From positions 128,896,375 to 128,960,374 of the forward strand of contig OZ026515.1 in NCBI GenBank assembly GCA_964019695.1: a DNA stretch of 64,000 bases, written 5' to 3'. The notes beneath the pieces are model-generated. The model did not search any database. It saw only the letters and a list, made by a program, of their open reading frames with translations, and was not told where the DNA came from. Position 1 is the first letter of the stretch, and every line of letters starts with the position of its first letter. A program made the translations under genes and the position numbers. This DNA is from Loripinus fragilis. Taxonomy: Eukaryota; Mollusca; Bivalvia; Lucinida; Lucinidae. Below are positions 46,691 to 57,300 of the stretch, piece after piece.

Positions 46691-47116
46691 CTCAGCTTTG
46701 CGGCGGGGGATTAATGACCATAGATTTGGAGTTGTGATCTCTGGACCTGCAGACAAACACTTTGTCAACGGAACGGGTCGGCTTACTTTGCAAACTGATT
46801 AAGACTATTATGGAACCAGTGTCGTTGTTCCCCTGAAATAAATTGGATTGTTCGTCTTTACCCCCACAACCCTCCATACATGTAATTTCTTATATCCACT
46901 GTTCCCCATATTCTTCTTTATTCCCATGTCCCCCTAAAAACAAATTTAGCATTTGTTTCCTTGTTTCGTTAATTCCCCCCCCCCCACCCCCCGTTTCTCC
47001 AAACCCCTGGGGTGGTATCATAATGTTAAATTGTTTTTTATATGTACAGCATGCGAAACGTCGCAGGGCTGATTTTTAAAAAAATCACAAAACAGATCAA
47101 AAGTGAAACTCGATTA
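46691..47116. other. Non-coding spacer with a C-tract
   Basis: C-run with one A at about 46975-46992. Otherwise unassigned. Confidence 0.5.
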
Positions 47117-47330
47117 ATGAGCCACGACATGAGAAAACCAACAATGTCGCCGTACGCTACGAGAGGACTCAGATCTAATCAGCCTAGTCTTCACATGAAG
47201 AAAAGTTAGGTCCTTAGTTACTCGCTGAGCGCACAGCAAAGACTCTGATCAGACTGGGCGGATACTATTTCTGATCAGAGTCTTCGGTGGGCGCACACTT
47301 ATTTTGTTGTTCGTCATGTCATGGATAATT
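47117..47330 (+). mobile_element. Clam-type MITE, copy 2
   Basis: Starts ATGAGCCACGACATGAGAAA with ACCAACAATGTCG and continues to 'actctgatcagactgggcgg' and its partial complement 'ctgatcagagtct'. Related to 52408-52516 and 40428-40600. Confidence 0.6.
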
Positions 47331-47564
47331 TTAATGTGTTTGTTTATTCAATCACAGGAAGAAAAAGACGTTGCAACTGTAGAATTGAAGAAAATCATAT
47401 ATATTACATTTAAAGGTGTGGGGGATGGGGGTGGGGGTAATTCTGAACGCAAATAAATCTTGGTATTGAATAACTTATTTGCAGGCTGCACACTCCAAAT
47501 TTATATCAAACACAAAAATCAAACCACCTGTGTGTCCAGGTTGGGCTATTAGGGGCTTAAAATG

Positions 47565-48440
47565 GCGATGCTGTGGGGCCCGGTAACCAGTAATGGAGAT
47601 ACTCTAGTGAGTTATATGCAAAGTTCAGGTGCGTATCCTCGAAAGCCTACTAGGTATACCCCCGTTGGCTTGGGCTTTAAGGGCATAGATGCATAGAATG
47701 CCTATAGAAATTGCGATGTACTATGTAGTTTGGCTATATGATGGATATACTGTAACGAGTTATATGCAAAGTTCAAGGAGTTTAGAGCATACATGAGGTA
47801 GTGAAGCCCATGGGATGATATGCCTTTGTGCCCTTCCTACTAGGTGTACCTCCGCTGGGTTGGGCTTTAAGGGCTTAGAAATGGCGATGTACATGTATTG
47901 AGGCTGCGCGACTGAACTGTGCATATAGCCATCTTAAGCATGTTAAGTATCCCCGTAGAATGATATACACAGGCCTAACTCCCTCCCTCACAACCTCCTG
48001 TATGCTCGAAATTTCAGACGATGCGCACCTGAACTTTGCATAAAACTCTATAGTATCTGCATCCAACCAGGCCCCACTACATCGCCATTTCTAAGCCCTT
48101 TAAGCCAACTCCCAACGGGGGCACCAATAGTAGGCAGTAGGCAGGACACCCAGACTAACCTCCCCATGGACTTAACTACGAATTATCCGAGGCTGCGCAC
48201 CTGAACTTTGCATATAACTCTATAGTATCCCCATAACTGGTTAACAGGTCCCACTACATTGTCATTTCTAAGCCCTTAAAGCGCAAATCCAATGGGGTAC
48301 ACCTAGTAGGCAGTAGGCAGGACACCCAGACCTACCTCCCCATGGTCTTCACTCGAAATTCCCGAAGCTGCGCATCGGAACGTTGCATATACATGTAACT
48401 CTCTATAACATCCCTATTACTGGCTACTGGACCACTTCAA
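47565..48440. repeat. Head-to-head array of about 175-bp repeats
   Basis: 'gagttatatgcaaagttcag' occurs at about 47610 and 47757 on the + strand, while its complement 'cctgaactttgcata' is at about 48027, 48200 and 48380. 'cctactaggtgtacc' and 'ggcttagaaatggcgatgta' accompany it. The orientation switches near 47890-47940. Outer parts 'cggtaaccagtaatggagat' and 'cctattactggctactgg' are also roughly inverted. Confidence 0.75.
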
Positions 48441-48489
48441 GGTGACAGAGAGTATCGAACTAGCAACCTCTAACAATTTGAAAACGCGT

Positions 48490-48617
48490 CACCTTCATAC
48501 CAAGTTAAAGTCATTTTCCAACATCGCCCAGCCTCAACACAAATAAGCAGTACGTTGTTGTTCATTTTTGTATGTCGTCGCTAAAAAACAGTGATTATGA
48601 GTGAGGCGTTTTAGTTG
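48490..48617 (+). mobile_element. Family D element, copy 2, part left of a nested insertion
   Basis: 'aagcagtacgt', 'tcatttttgtatgtcgtcgc' and 'cagtgattatgagtgaggcg' match 30690-30776 of family D. The copy is split by the fold-back element at 48618 and resumes at 50454 as 'acgtcagtatata'. Its left end is not preserved. Confidence 0.75.
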
Positions 48618-50444
48618 GGAACAAGACAGTTCACCAACAAGACAATTCACCGACACGTTTTTGAAGACATGTCACTGAGAGAATTGAAGACAGTTCACCG
48701 AAACTTTTTAAGACAGTTCACCGACACATGTGCTTTATATGTAACTGACCTATGGCTGGAAAATAACTGTTAATTTTGAGGAATAATGGATCTTTTGTGA
48801 TTTGAAGTAAAAACAAAAGTAGATACATTTGGTAAAGAACAATGGCAATTGCTGCCAGTATACACTGAACTGAAGTTCTAAGTAGCCACTTTTCAATTTC
48901 TTTTTTTCTGACTAAGCCCTAGTGATATTGAAATGAATTTTCGCCCAAATATGTGCATTTTAATGGACTAAAGTTAAGAGGTGTTTTGGGAGAGTTTTCT
49001 ATCACTTCACGATTTTTGGGTTCAAAAATGCAAAAATCAATTTTTTGAAGAAAATAAGCGTTTTGAGTGCAGTTTTTATCAAATTCAAGTACAGGTAATT
49101 GCAAATCTACCTAGTCGACTTGAAAAAACACCAAACACTTGACATTTTGCTTATGACAGATTTTTTATGAATTTTTAAAAATTGATAATTTTCCGAATTT
49201 TCCGAAATTTTCGGAAATAATCAGCTGCAAATACTAAAATCATTGTATGTATTGTATTTTATGTTAATATGCTTGACAAAACACCATGCAACTTGATTAG
49301 CCCATTTTCTAACGATATTTTTACCAATTTGGTATCCACCTCTGATTTTAACGTGAATCTTTATACGTCATTTAAATGGCATTTTTTAAGATTTCTTTTG
49401 ATTTTTTTAGCAGAACAGTGACGCCAATTCGAAATAAAGAATCCCTGAAAATTGCACTGCTATGCCGCAGATAATAAAGCGTACAGAGCAATTCAAAGTG
49501 AGTATGCAAACTGCATGGTTAAGCTAAAAATCCTTTGATTAAGTTGTTGACCGTGGCTGGCTTCATGTTAACGTAGAAGAGAAATGGAGTGTTCAATTGT
49601 CAAAAAAACTGTTGATTCTTTTCATCTTATATCACAGCTGTTATAAACATCTTCAAACTAATTAAAATATAAATGGATAACGTACCTGATGAAGAGTTTA
49701 TATCACATTAAAAAGTGTGACTTTTTGAAATGATGGTACCTTTACTCGGACCTCGACTGTGCAAGGTCTACCAGTCATTTTGAAATGACATAATTCGCAG
49801 AGTCTCGACAAAGCCTTGGACCTTTTTATAGAATTTAAATTTTGTGAGAGCGATTTTTACTTTCTGAACGGGAGCAAAAATTGCATGGTGGCTACTTATA
49901 ATTTCGGTTCAGTGTAGAAGATAGATAGAACTATTTCTTCCCACTAATGTACATTTATGTTTCTGCTGTGCCTCATCAGTGGGATCATGGACTTTGCAAT
50001 TATTGTTGGTTAACAAGGCGATTTTTGTTTGCTTGATTAACAAATAATAGGCAGATCTTTTGATGTTACATGAAGCTAAACTATTGTTGTTTTCTTTTCA
50101 ACTAGGACCAATCCAGTATATACAGATAATGTAATGATCTCTCTATATGCATTAGGCATATATATGTCTAATAAAAAGATCAAAGTGCCACAGAAATCAT
50201 TCAACTCCAATAATTTTATATTAGTCATGTGTTTAATAGTATCTCAAATGATAGTAAAACATGTGACATTCATTATAAATACAATATAAAATGTGTCGGT
50301 GAACTGTCTTCAATTCTGTCGGTGAACTGTCTTTAATTCTGTCGGTGAACTGTCTTCAAATGTGTGTCTGTGAACTGACTTGTCGGTGAACTGTCTTCAA
50401 ATGTGTGTCTGTAAACTGTCTTGTCGGTGAACTGTCTTGATTCA
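48618..50444. mobile_element. 1.83-kb fold-back element with GACAGTTCACCGACA-repeat ends
   Basis: The left end (48618-48728) repeats AAGACAGTTCACCGACA words; the right end (50294-50444) repeats the complement, TGTCGGTGAACTGTCTT, six or seven times with spacers of 6-8 bases. TTTTAGTTG is duplicated at 48609-48617 and 50445-50453. The related family D copy at 30.77 kb has this site uninterrupted, with TTTTAGTTG once, so both insertion and 9-bp duplication are directly supported. Interior non-coding. Like the other two fold-backs here, it fits a MULE/FB-type mechanism. Confidence 0.85.
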
Positions 50445-50453
50445 TTTTAGTTG

Positions 50454-50848
50454 ACGTCAGTATATATCGTATCTGGAAACAAATTTATTATAAAAATCTA
50501 AAATAAAGGTTGACCAAAGAGACAAAATATGGTGTTTACATCTGTTTGTCAGAAGCTTTTGGATCAGCATTATGGCGAGAACAGTCTCTGCAAAACTTTG
50601 TGGCCAGATGTGGGCTTGAACTCATAACCTACCCCAAACTTACGTAAGAAACTCCCCTCCGATTGGGCTCAAACCAAACAAACATTTGCGGAAATTTCTC
50701 CAGACATTATTACATGTACCTTCTTTACATGTACATGTAGGTTTAATATACCATTTGAGTATTTTTCTACTTATCACATGACTAATACGCAGGCTCATCA
50801 GAGCCTTCTATGCGTGTACAAACACAAACAATCCAGTAAACATCTGTA
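50454..50848. other. End of family D copy 2 and spacer
   Basis: The first 20 bases finish family D (ACGTCAGTATATA). The rest is unassigned. Confidence 0.5.
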
Positions 50849-50962
50849 AACATGCCACCTTCGGCCCGCTAGCGAAACGCCATACAAATGGCGCTTTGCT
50901 AGTGGGACGATGGTGGCCCGATCCAATGGCGTTTCGCTAGCGGGTCGAGGGTGGCCCGGCAT
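50849..50962 (-). mobile_element. Internal fragment of MITE family B
   Basis: 'cggcccgctagcgaaacgcc' and 'aatggcgtttcgctagcggg' with 'gatggtggcccg' correspond to the palindromic centre of the elements at 13170 and 62890. The ATGCGCGGAT ends are missing. Confidence 0.55.
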
Positions 50963-51574
50963 TGAATGCTGGCTGAGAAGTAGATGAGAATTCAGATTCC
51001 GTTTGTATTTTCTGGATTTACTTACATATGTATTTTCCATTAAATCGTTTCTCCTAAATATGGCCACCATTATAGGCTACATGTACTACTTTGCAAATGG
51101 AGACACTTTACCATCTGGTTATCTAGACATTGTTAGCTGCGACAACAGTGGAGACTCTCAAATACTGTGACATGTCGGCAAGAAAATTGTGTCTCCTTAC
51201 GTACATCTATTAATGAATAAGACTTTCCTCTCTCAGATGTTAAAAAGTAGGCCTGGTGGCATTAATAACGCATAGATTACATTTGCCTGAGCACCGTACG
51301 ATTTATTTGTCCACGACTTTCCGTACGATTTTCCAGGCACCGTAGATGGCAACGGGCTACAGATGTACCATGACCTCTGAGTAATGACCTTTGGACCATT
51401 ATAATTCAAAAAGGTTGATGCGTAACGCGTAAAATGAGCCAGTTGTGTGTCAAAATATTATAGTAAATGTAAGTAAACGCCTAAAACCACTATTATACAG
51501 TCTCGCCTCAAAGCTTTTTGCTCTATAGGGCATACGCATTTATATTGTATGAACGTCGGTAAAGTAAGCAGCGA
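50963..51574. other. Non-coding spacer
   Basis: Nothing recognised; a short CCGTACGATTT word occurs twice near 51294 and 51330. Confidence 0.5.
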
Positions 51575-52405
51575 TATTGCTGCAGCGAAAAACGGTAAAG
51601 TTGGCAGCAATTTTGCTGCAGCAAAAAGCGGTCAAGTAAGCAGCAACAGTAAAAAACGGTAAAGTTGGCAGCAATTTTATTGCAGCAAAAAACGGTCAAG
51701 TTAGCAGCAATTTTGCTGCAGCGAAAAACGGTAAAGTTGGCAGCAATTTTACAGCAGAAAAAAAAACGGTCAAGTTAGCACAAAATTTGCTGCTGGCACA
51801 AAAATTTCTGCTTGCAAAAAAATTGCTGCTGGTACAAAATTTGCTGCTGGCAAAAAGTTTTCTGCTAGCACAAAATTTGCTGCTGGCACAAAAATCTCTG
51901 ATAGCAAAAAAATTGCTGCCAGCAAAAAATTTGCTGCTGGCACAAAAATTGCCGCTGGCACAAAAATTCCTGCTAGCACAAAATTTGCTGCTGGCACAAA
52001 AATTTCTTCTAGCAAAAAAATGCTGCCATAAAAAAAAATACTGCTGACACAAAAATTCATGCTAGCACAAACTTTGCTGCTGGCACAAAAAATTCTGCTA
52101 GCAAAAAAATGCTGCCAGCACAAAATTTGCTGCTGGCACAAAAATCCTGCTAGCACAAACTTTGCTGCTGGCACAAAAAATTCTGCTAGCAAAGAAAATG
52201 CTGCCAGCACAAAATTGCTGCTGGCACAAAAATTTCTGCAAGCAAAAAAATGCTGCCAGCACAAAATTTGCTGCTGGCACAAAAATCCTGCTAGCACAAA
52301 GTTTGCTGCCAGCACAAAATTTGCTGCTCGCACAAAAATTCCTGCCATCACAAAATTTGCTCCCAGCACTAAAATTTCTGCTGGCACAAAATTTGCTGCA
52401 GGCAC
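51575..52405. repeat. Minisatellite of GCTGCTGGCACAAAA words, 18-bp period
   Basis: The left part (51575-51780) has a longer unit 'ggtaaagttggcagcaattt' with TGCTGCAGCAAAAAAC. The rest is an 18-bp unit TTTGCTGCTGGCACAAAA with GCTAGCAAAAAAA variants, about 35 copies. Because 18 is a multiple of three and stops are rare in the unit, long frames (up to 238 codons) stay open on both strands as 6-residue peptide repeats. I regard these as repeat artefacts, not genes. Confidence 0.9.
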
Positions 52406-52407
52406 AA

Positions 52408-52516
52408 ATGAGCCGTGACATGAGATTTCCAACAATATGGTATGTGCGACCAGCAAAGGCTCAGACCATCCTGCGCATACGCGCAAACAGATCAGAGCCT
52501 TTGCTTGTCGCTTAAT
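52408..52516 (+). mobile_element. Clam-type MITE, copy 3, truncated
   Basis: TGAGCCGTGACATGAGATTT, 'aacaatatggtatgtgcgac' and 'cagcaaaggctcagaccatc' give the start of the family. It directly follows the minisatellite. Confidence 0.6.
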
Positions 52517-52661
52517 TATTATATGAGTGTTAAGCTACTGATCGAACTTATTTTGGTGTTTCAAAGCTTAACAGGAGGCTGCACAGGTTCGTTTGAGTCT
52601 ACACTTGTCAAAATGGCACATTGTTGGAAATCACATGTCACGGTTCAAATATTCCTGAATA

Positions 52662-52770
52662 CAGGGCCGCGTAGGCAGTCGGTAACGTGTCTGGCTACAG
52701 ATGCGTGTCTGACTGCAGATCCTGGTGTCCCGAGTTTGATCACAGCCCGGTCTCATACTTTCATTGAGAT
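52662..52770 (+). mobile_element. Second tRNA-derived SINE family (GGGCCGCGTAGGCAGTCGG), copy 1
   Basis: GGGCCGCGTAGGCAGTCGGT, 'gtctggctacagatgcgtgt' and 'cccgagtttgatcacagccc' align with the unit at 53411-53462. The A-box-like GTAGGCAGTCGGTAACGTG and a degraded B-box suggest a tRNA origin. Confidence 0.55.
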
Positions 52771-52867
52771 TGATCATGAAATAAATTCTACGGTCATATT
52801 CCTCCCTTCAGCTGAATCATTCAAACGAATTAGTTATCAGTTATTAGCGAAAGTATGCGCTTAAAGT

Positions 52868-53050
52868 ACTGGTTTGATTTGATTCATTACGTCCCATCAA
52901 CAATCTTTCAGTTATATAGGGACAAGTCTTCCTGGGTTGAACCAGTACTAAGCTAAGATTAATGCGTCTTGCTTAAGGGTACAATGCCATGCCGCCGGTG
53001 AGGCTCGAACCCGCGGCCCCTCGGTCTCGAGTCAAGCACTCTCGCTCCGA
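52868..53050 (-). mobile_element. tRNA-derived SINE, copy 4
   Basis: On the - strand: 'gtgcttgactcgagaccgag', B-box GGGTTCGAGCC, 'gtacccttaagcaagacgca' and 'ggttcaacccaggaagactt'. The 3' end reads 'gggacgtaatgaatcaaatc'. Same family as 12842-13045. Confidence 0.8.
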
Positions 53051-53169
53051 TGATGAAGTACTGGTTACCCGCTTCTTCAAAATTCCCCAGGAGATATGTG
53101 ATTAGGTGAGCTGACCGTCTCGCCATGGCCATAGTTGTTGACTTGGGGACGTAAAGCAGCAAAACAAAC

Positions 53170-53312
53170 AAAACACAAATATTCCTGCTAGCACAAAAAT
53201 TGCTGCCAGCACAAAAATGGCTGCTGGCACAAAAATGGCTGCTAGCACAAAATCTGCTGCAGGCACTAAAATTATTGCTGGCACAAAAGTTGCTGAAGGC
53301 ACAAATCTTCCT
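53170..53312. repeat. Second block of the GCTGCTGGCACAAAA minisatellite
   Basis: Seven or eight copies of 'gctgctggcacaaaaatg' type units, the same 18-bp vocabulary as 51783-52405, about 770 bases away. It abuts the inverted SINE pair. Confidence 0.85.
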
Positions 53313-53316
53313 ATCG

Positions 53317-53462
53317 GGCCGCGTAGGCAGTCGGTAGCGTGCCTGGCTACAGGTGCGTGTCTCACCACGAAAGTATGGGACCGGACCGGGATCGATCCCT
53401 GGATTTGAAGTCAGACACGCATCTGCAGCCAGACGCGTCGCCGACTGCGCTACGCGGCCCAG
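53317..53462. mobile_element. Head-to-head inverted pair of SINE heads
   Basis: GGGCCGCGTAGGCAGTCGGT at 53318 is mirrored by GCCGACTGCGCTACGCGGCC ending at 53462; 'ggctacaggtgcgtgtct' and 'agacacgcatctgcagcc' pair inside. The transcript would form a hairpin of about 50 bp with a loop containing 'ggaccgggatcgatccc'. Two copies of the second SINE family inserted or rearranged head-to-tail by inversion could produce it. Confidence 0.7.
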
Positions 53463-53469
53463 CTCATCT

Positions 53470-53740
53470 AAAAACAGAAGTAAGAAATGAAAAATCTGTG
53501 GATTATCTACAGAGAGTAGTAAAAATCTGGGACTTTGGCCGATAAACTCCAATTCAGTCAGCCCAGCTACAGGGAGTATTAAGGAATACCATTTGGGGGT
53601 TTGATCCGTTAAGCCACAAACCAACCAGATCAGTTATAGAGAGTGGCAAGAAATCAAAATTCTGGAGTTTTGACCTGGTTAACCTCAAACCAGCCTGCTC
53701 AGCTACAGAGAGTAGCAAGAAATCAAAATAATATCTTGTC
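53470..53740. repeat. Tandem repeat, period about 67 bp
   Basis: 'agctacagagagtagcaaga' and variants at about 53504, 53570, 53634 and 53702, each followed by 'aatcaaaattctggagtttt' and 'aacctcaaaccag'. Three and a half units. Confidence 0.75.
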
Positions 53741-54370
53741 CGTACGAGATAAAACAAAATCAGAAAAAAATCAAATAATATGACCTTTTCCGGCCCGCAA
53801 TGTAATGGGGCGGCACACGTTTTTTTGGTACTAGATTGCATCGTATTGTATTATTCCAACAAGCGTGCACGGCAACATAGTTGGACTACATGTTTAAAAA
53901 AATTCTGACTTTTTATCATTGTATATATGTTGTGTGTGTGCAAATAGCGAAGACTCTGGCAAGACTGCGAGGATGTGCAGCCTTGTCTGAAAATGTTGAC
54001 CGATTGTAAGGCGGTCACATTGTTAAGTTGCGGTCACGATGGGGTTGCCACAGGAATCTGTGTGATTTTACAGACACTGCACAGGCTTCACGCGGCGACC
54101 TTTCGGTAGCTGCGCGGGGTCTCTACGATTTCTTAAGAGCCTACAATCAATTTTGGGCCCAAAATACCATCTAAAATCATACATTATCCGCCCGACCAGC
54201 GTGCTGTATCTGTGTGGTACAAATGTACATGTACCCGTATGGCAATCATGCGATGGGTCAAACTACATGTCTAGTCAACGACCAACGGCCTCGCAATTTC
54301 TCAAAATTTGTCATAGCCAGGAGTTGATTGTAGATGCTACAGCAACCGTGAATGAGTACATTAACTGACT
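53741..54370. other. Inner flank of the right arm
   Basis: Slightly higher GC around 54000-54130; no gene recognised. Ends abruptly at the first satellite monomer. Confidence 0.45.
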
Positions 54371-57300
54371 GAATGTTGGATTCAGTTTGATATTCGATAT
54401 TTAAAATTTGAATGTTGGATTCAGTTTGATATTCGATATTCGACATTCAAAATTTGAATGTTGGGTTTAGTTTGATATTCGATATTCGACATTCGATTTG
54501 AATGTGAGATTGAGTTTGATATTCGATATTTGACATTCGATTTGAATGTTGGATTTAGTTTGATATTCGATATTCGACATTCCATTTGAATGTTGGATTC
54601 AGTTTGATATACGATATTCGACATTCAAAATTTGAATGTGAGATTGAGTTTGATATTCGATATTCGACATTCGATTTGAATGTTGGATTTAGTTTGATAT
54701 TCGATATTCGACATTCGATTTGAATGTTGGATTGAGTTTGATATTCGATATTCGACATTCAAAATTTGAATGTGAGATTGAGTTTGATATTCGATATTCG
54801 ACATTCGATTTGAATGTTGGATTTAGTTTGATATTCGATATTCAACATTCGATTTGAATGTTGGATTGAGTTTGATATTCGATATTCGACATTCGATTTG
54901 AATGTTGGATTTAGTTTGATATTCGATATTCGACATTCAAAATTTGAATGTGAGATTGAGTTTGATATTCGATATTCGACATTCGATTTGAATGTTGGAT
55001 TTAGTTTGATATTCGATATTCAACATTCGATTTGAATGTTGGATTGAGTTTGATATTCGATATTCGACATTCGATTTGAATGTTGGATTCAGTTTGATAT
55101 TCGATATTCGACATTCAAAATTTGAATGTGAGATTGAGTTTGATATTCGATATTCGACATTCGATTTGAATGTTGGATTTAGTTTGATATTCGATATTCG
55201 ACATTCAATTTGAATGTTGGATTTAGTTTGATATTCGATATTCGACATTCAAAATTTGAATGTGAGATTGAGTTTGATATTCGATATTCGACATTCGATT
55301 TGAATGTTGGATTTAGTTTGATATTCGATATTCAACATTCGATTTGAATGTTGGATTGAGTTTGATATTCGATATTCGACATTCGATTTGAATGTTGGAT
55401 TTAGTTTGATATTCGATATTCGACATTCAAAATTTGAATGTGAGATTGAGTTTGATATTCGATATTCGACATTCGATTTGAATGTTGGATTTAGTTTGAT
55501 ATTCGATATTCAACATTCGATTTGAATGTTGGATTGAGTTTGATATTCGATATTCGACATTCGATTTGAATGTTGGATTTAGTTTGATATTCGATATTCG
55601 ACATTCAAAATTTGAATGTGAGATTGAGTTTGATATTCGATATTCGACATTCGATTTGAATGTTGGATTTAGTTTGATATTCGATTTTCAACATTCGATT
55701 TGAATGTTGGATTGAGTTTGATATTCGATATTCGACATTCGATTTGAATGTTGGATTTAGTTTGATATTCGATATTCAACATTCGATTTGAATGTTGGAT
55801 TGAGTTTGATATTCGATATTCGACATTCGATTTGAATGTTGGATTTAGTTTGATATTCGATATTCGACATTCAAAATTTGAATGTGAGATTGAGTTTGAT
55901 ATTCGATATTCGACATTCGATCTGAATGTTGGATTCAGTTTGATATTCGATATTCAACATTCGATTTGAATGTTGGATTGAGTTTGATATTCGATATTCG
56001 ACATTCGATTTGAATGTTGGATTCAGTTTGATATTCGATATTCGACATTCAAAATTTGAATGTGAGATTGAGTTTGATATTCGATATTCGACATTCGATT
56101 TGAATGTTGGATTTAGTTTGATATTCGATATTCGACATTCAATTTGAATGTTGGATTGAGTTTGATATTCGATATTCGACATTCAAAATTTGAATGTGAG
56201 ATTGAGTTTGATATTCGATATTCGACATTCGATTTGAATGTTGGATTTAGTTTGATATTCGATATTCAACATTCGATTTGAATGTTGGATTGAGTTTGAT
56301 ATTCGATATTCGACATTCGATTTGAATGTTGGATTGAGTTTGATATTCGATATTCGACATTCAAAATTTGAATGTGAGATTGAGTTTGATATTCGATATT
56401 CGACATTCGATTTGAATGTTTGATTTAGTTTGATATTCGATATTCAACATTCGATTTGAATGTTGGATTGAGTTTGATATTCGATATTCGACATTCGATT
56501 TGAATGTTGGATTTAGTTTGATATTCGATATTCGACATTCGAAATTTGAATGTGAGATTGAGTTTGATATTCGATATTCGACATTCGATTTGAATGTTGT
56601 ATTTAGTTTGATATTCGATATTCAACATTCGATTTGAATGTTGGATTGAGTTTGATATTCGATATTCGACATTCGATTTGAATGTTGGATTTAGTTTGAT
56701 ATTCGATATTCGACATTCAAAAATTTGAATGTGAGATTGAGTTTGATATTCGATATTCGACATTCGATTTGAATGTTGGATTTAGTTTGATATTCGATAT
56801 TAAACATTCGATTTGAATGTTGGATTGAGTTTGATATTCGATATTCGACATTCGATTTGAATGTTGGATTTAGTTTGATATTCGATATTCGACATTCAAA
56901 ATTTGAATGTGAGATTGAGTTTGATATTCGATATTCGACATTCGATCTGAATGTTGGATTGAGTTTGATATTCGATATTCAACATTCGATTTGAATGTTG
57001 GATTGAGTTTGATATTCGATATTCGACATTCAAAATTTGAATGTGAGATTGAGTTTGATATTCGATATTCGACATTCGATTTGAATGTTGGATTTAGTTT
57101 GATATTCGATATTCAACATTCGATTTGAATGTTGGATTGAGTTTGATATTCGATATTCGACATTCGATTTGAATGTTGGATTTAGTTTGATATTCGATAT
57201 TCGACATTCAAAATTTGAATGTGAGATTGAGTTTGATATTCGATATTCGACATTCGATTTGAATGTTGGATTTAGTTTGATATTCGATATTCAACATTCG

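Noticed and set aside
48618..50444. Origin or recombination site made of GACAGTTCACCGACA iterons
   Set aside because: The iterons are at both ends in inverse orientation and bounded by a 9-bp duplication, which is explained by a transposon.
51770..52486. 238-codon frame as a repeat protein gene
   Set aside because: Equally long frames occur on the other strand in the same 18-bp repeat, and no start, splice or conservation signal supports coding.
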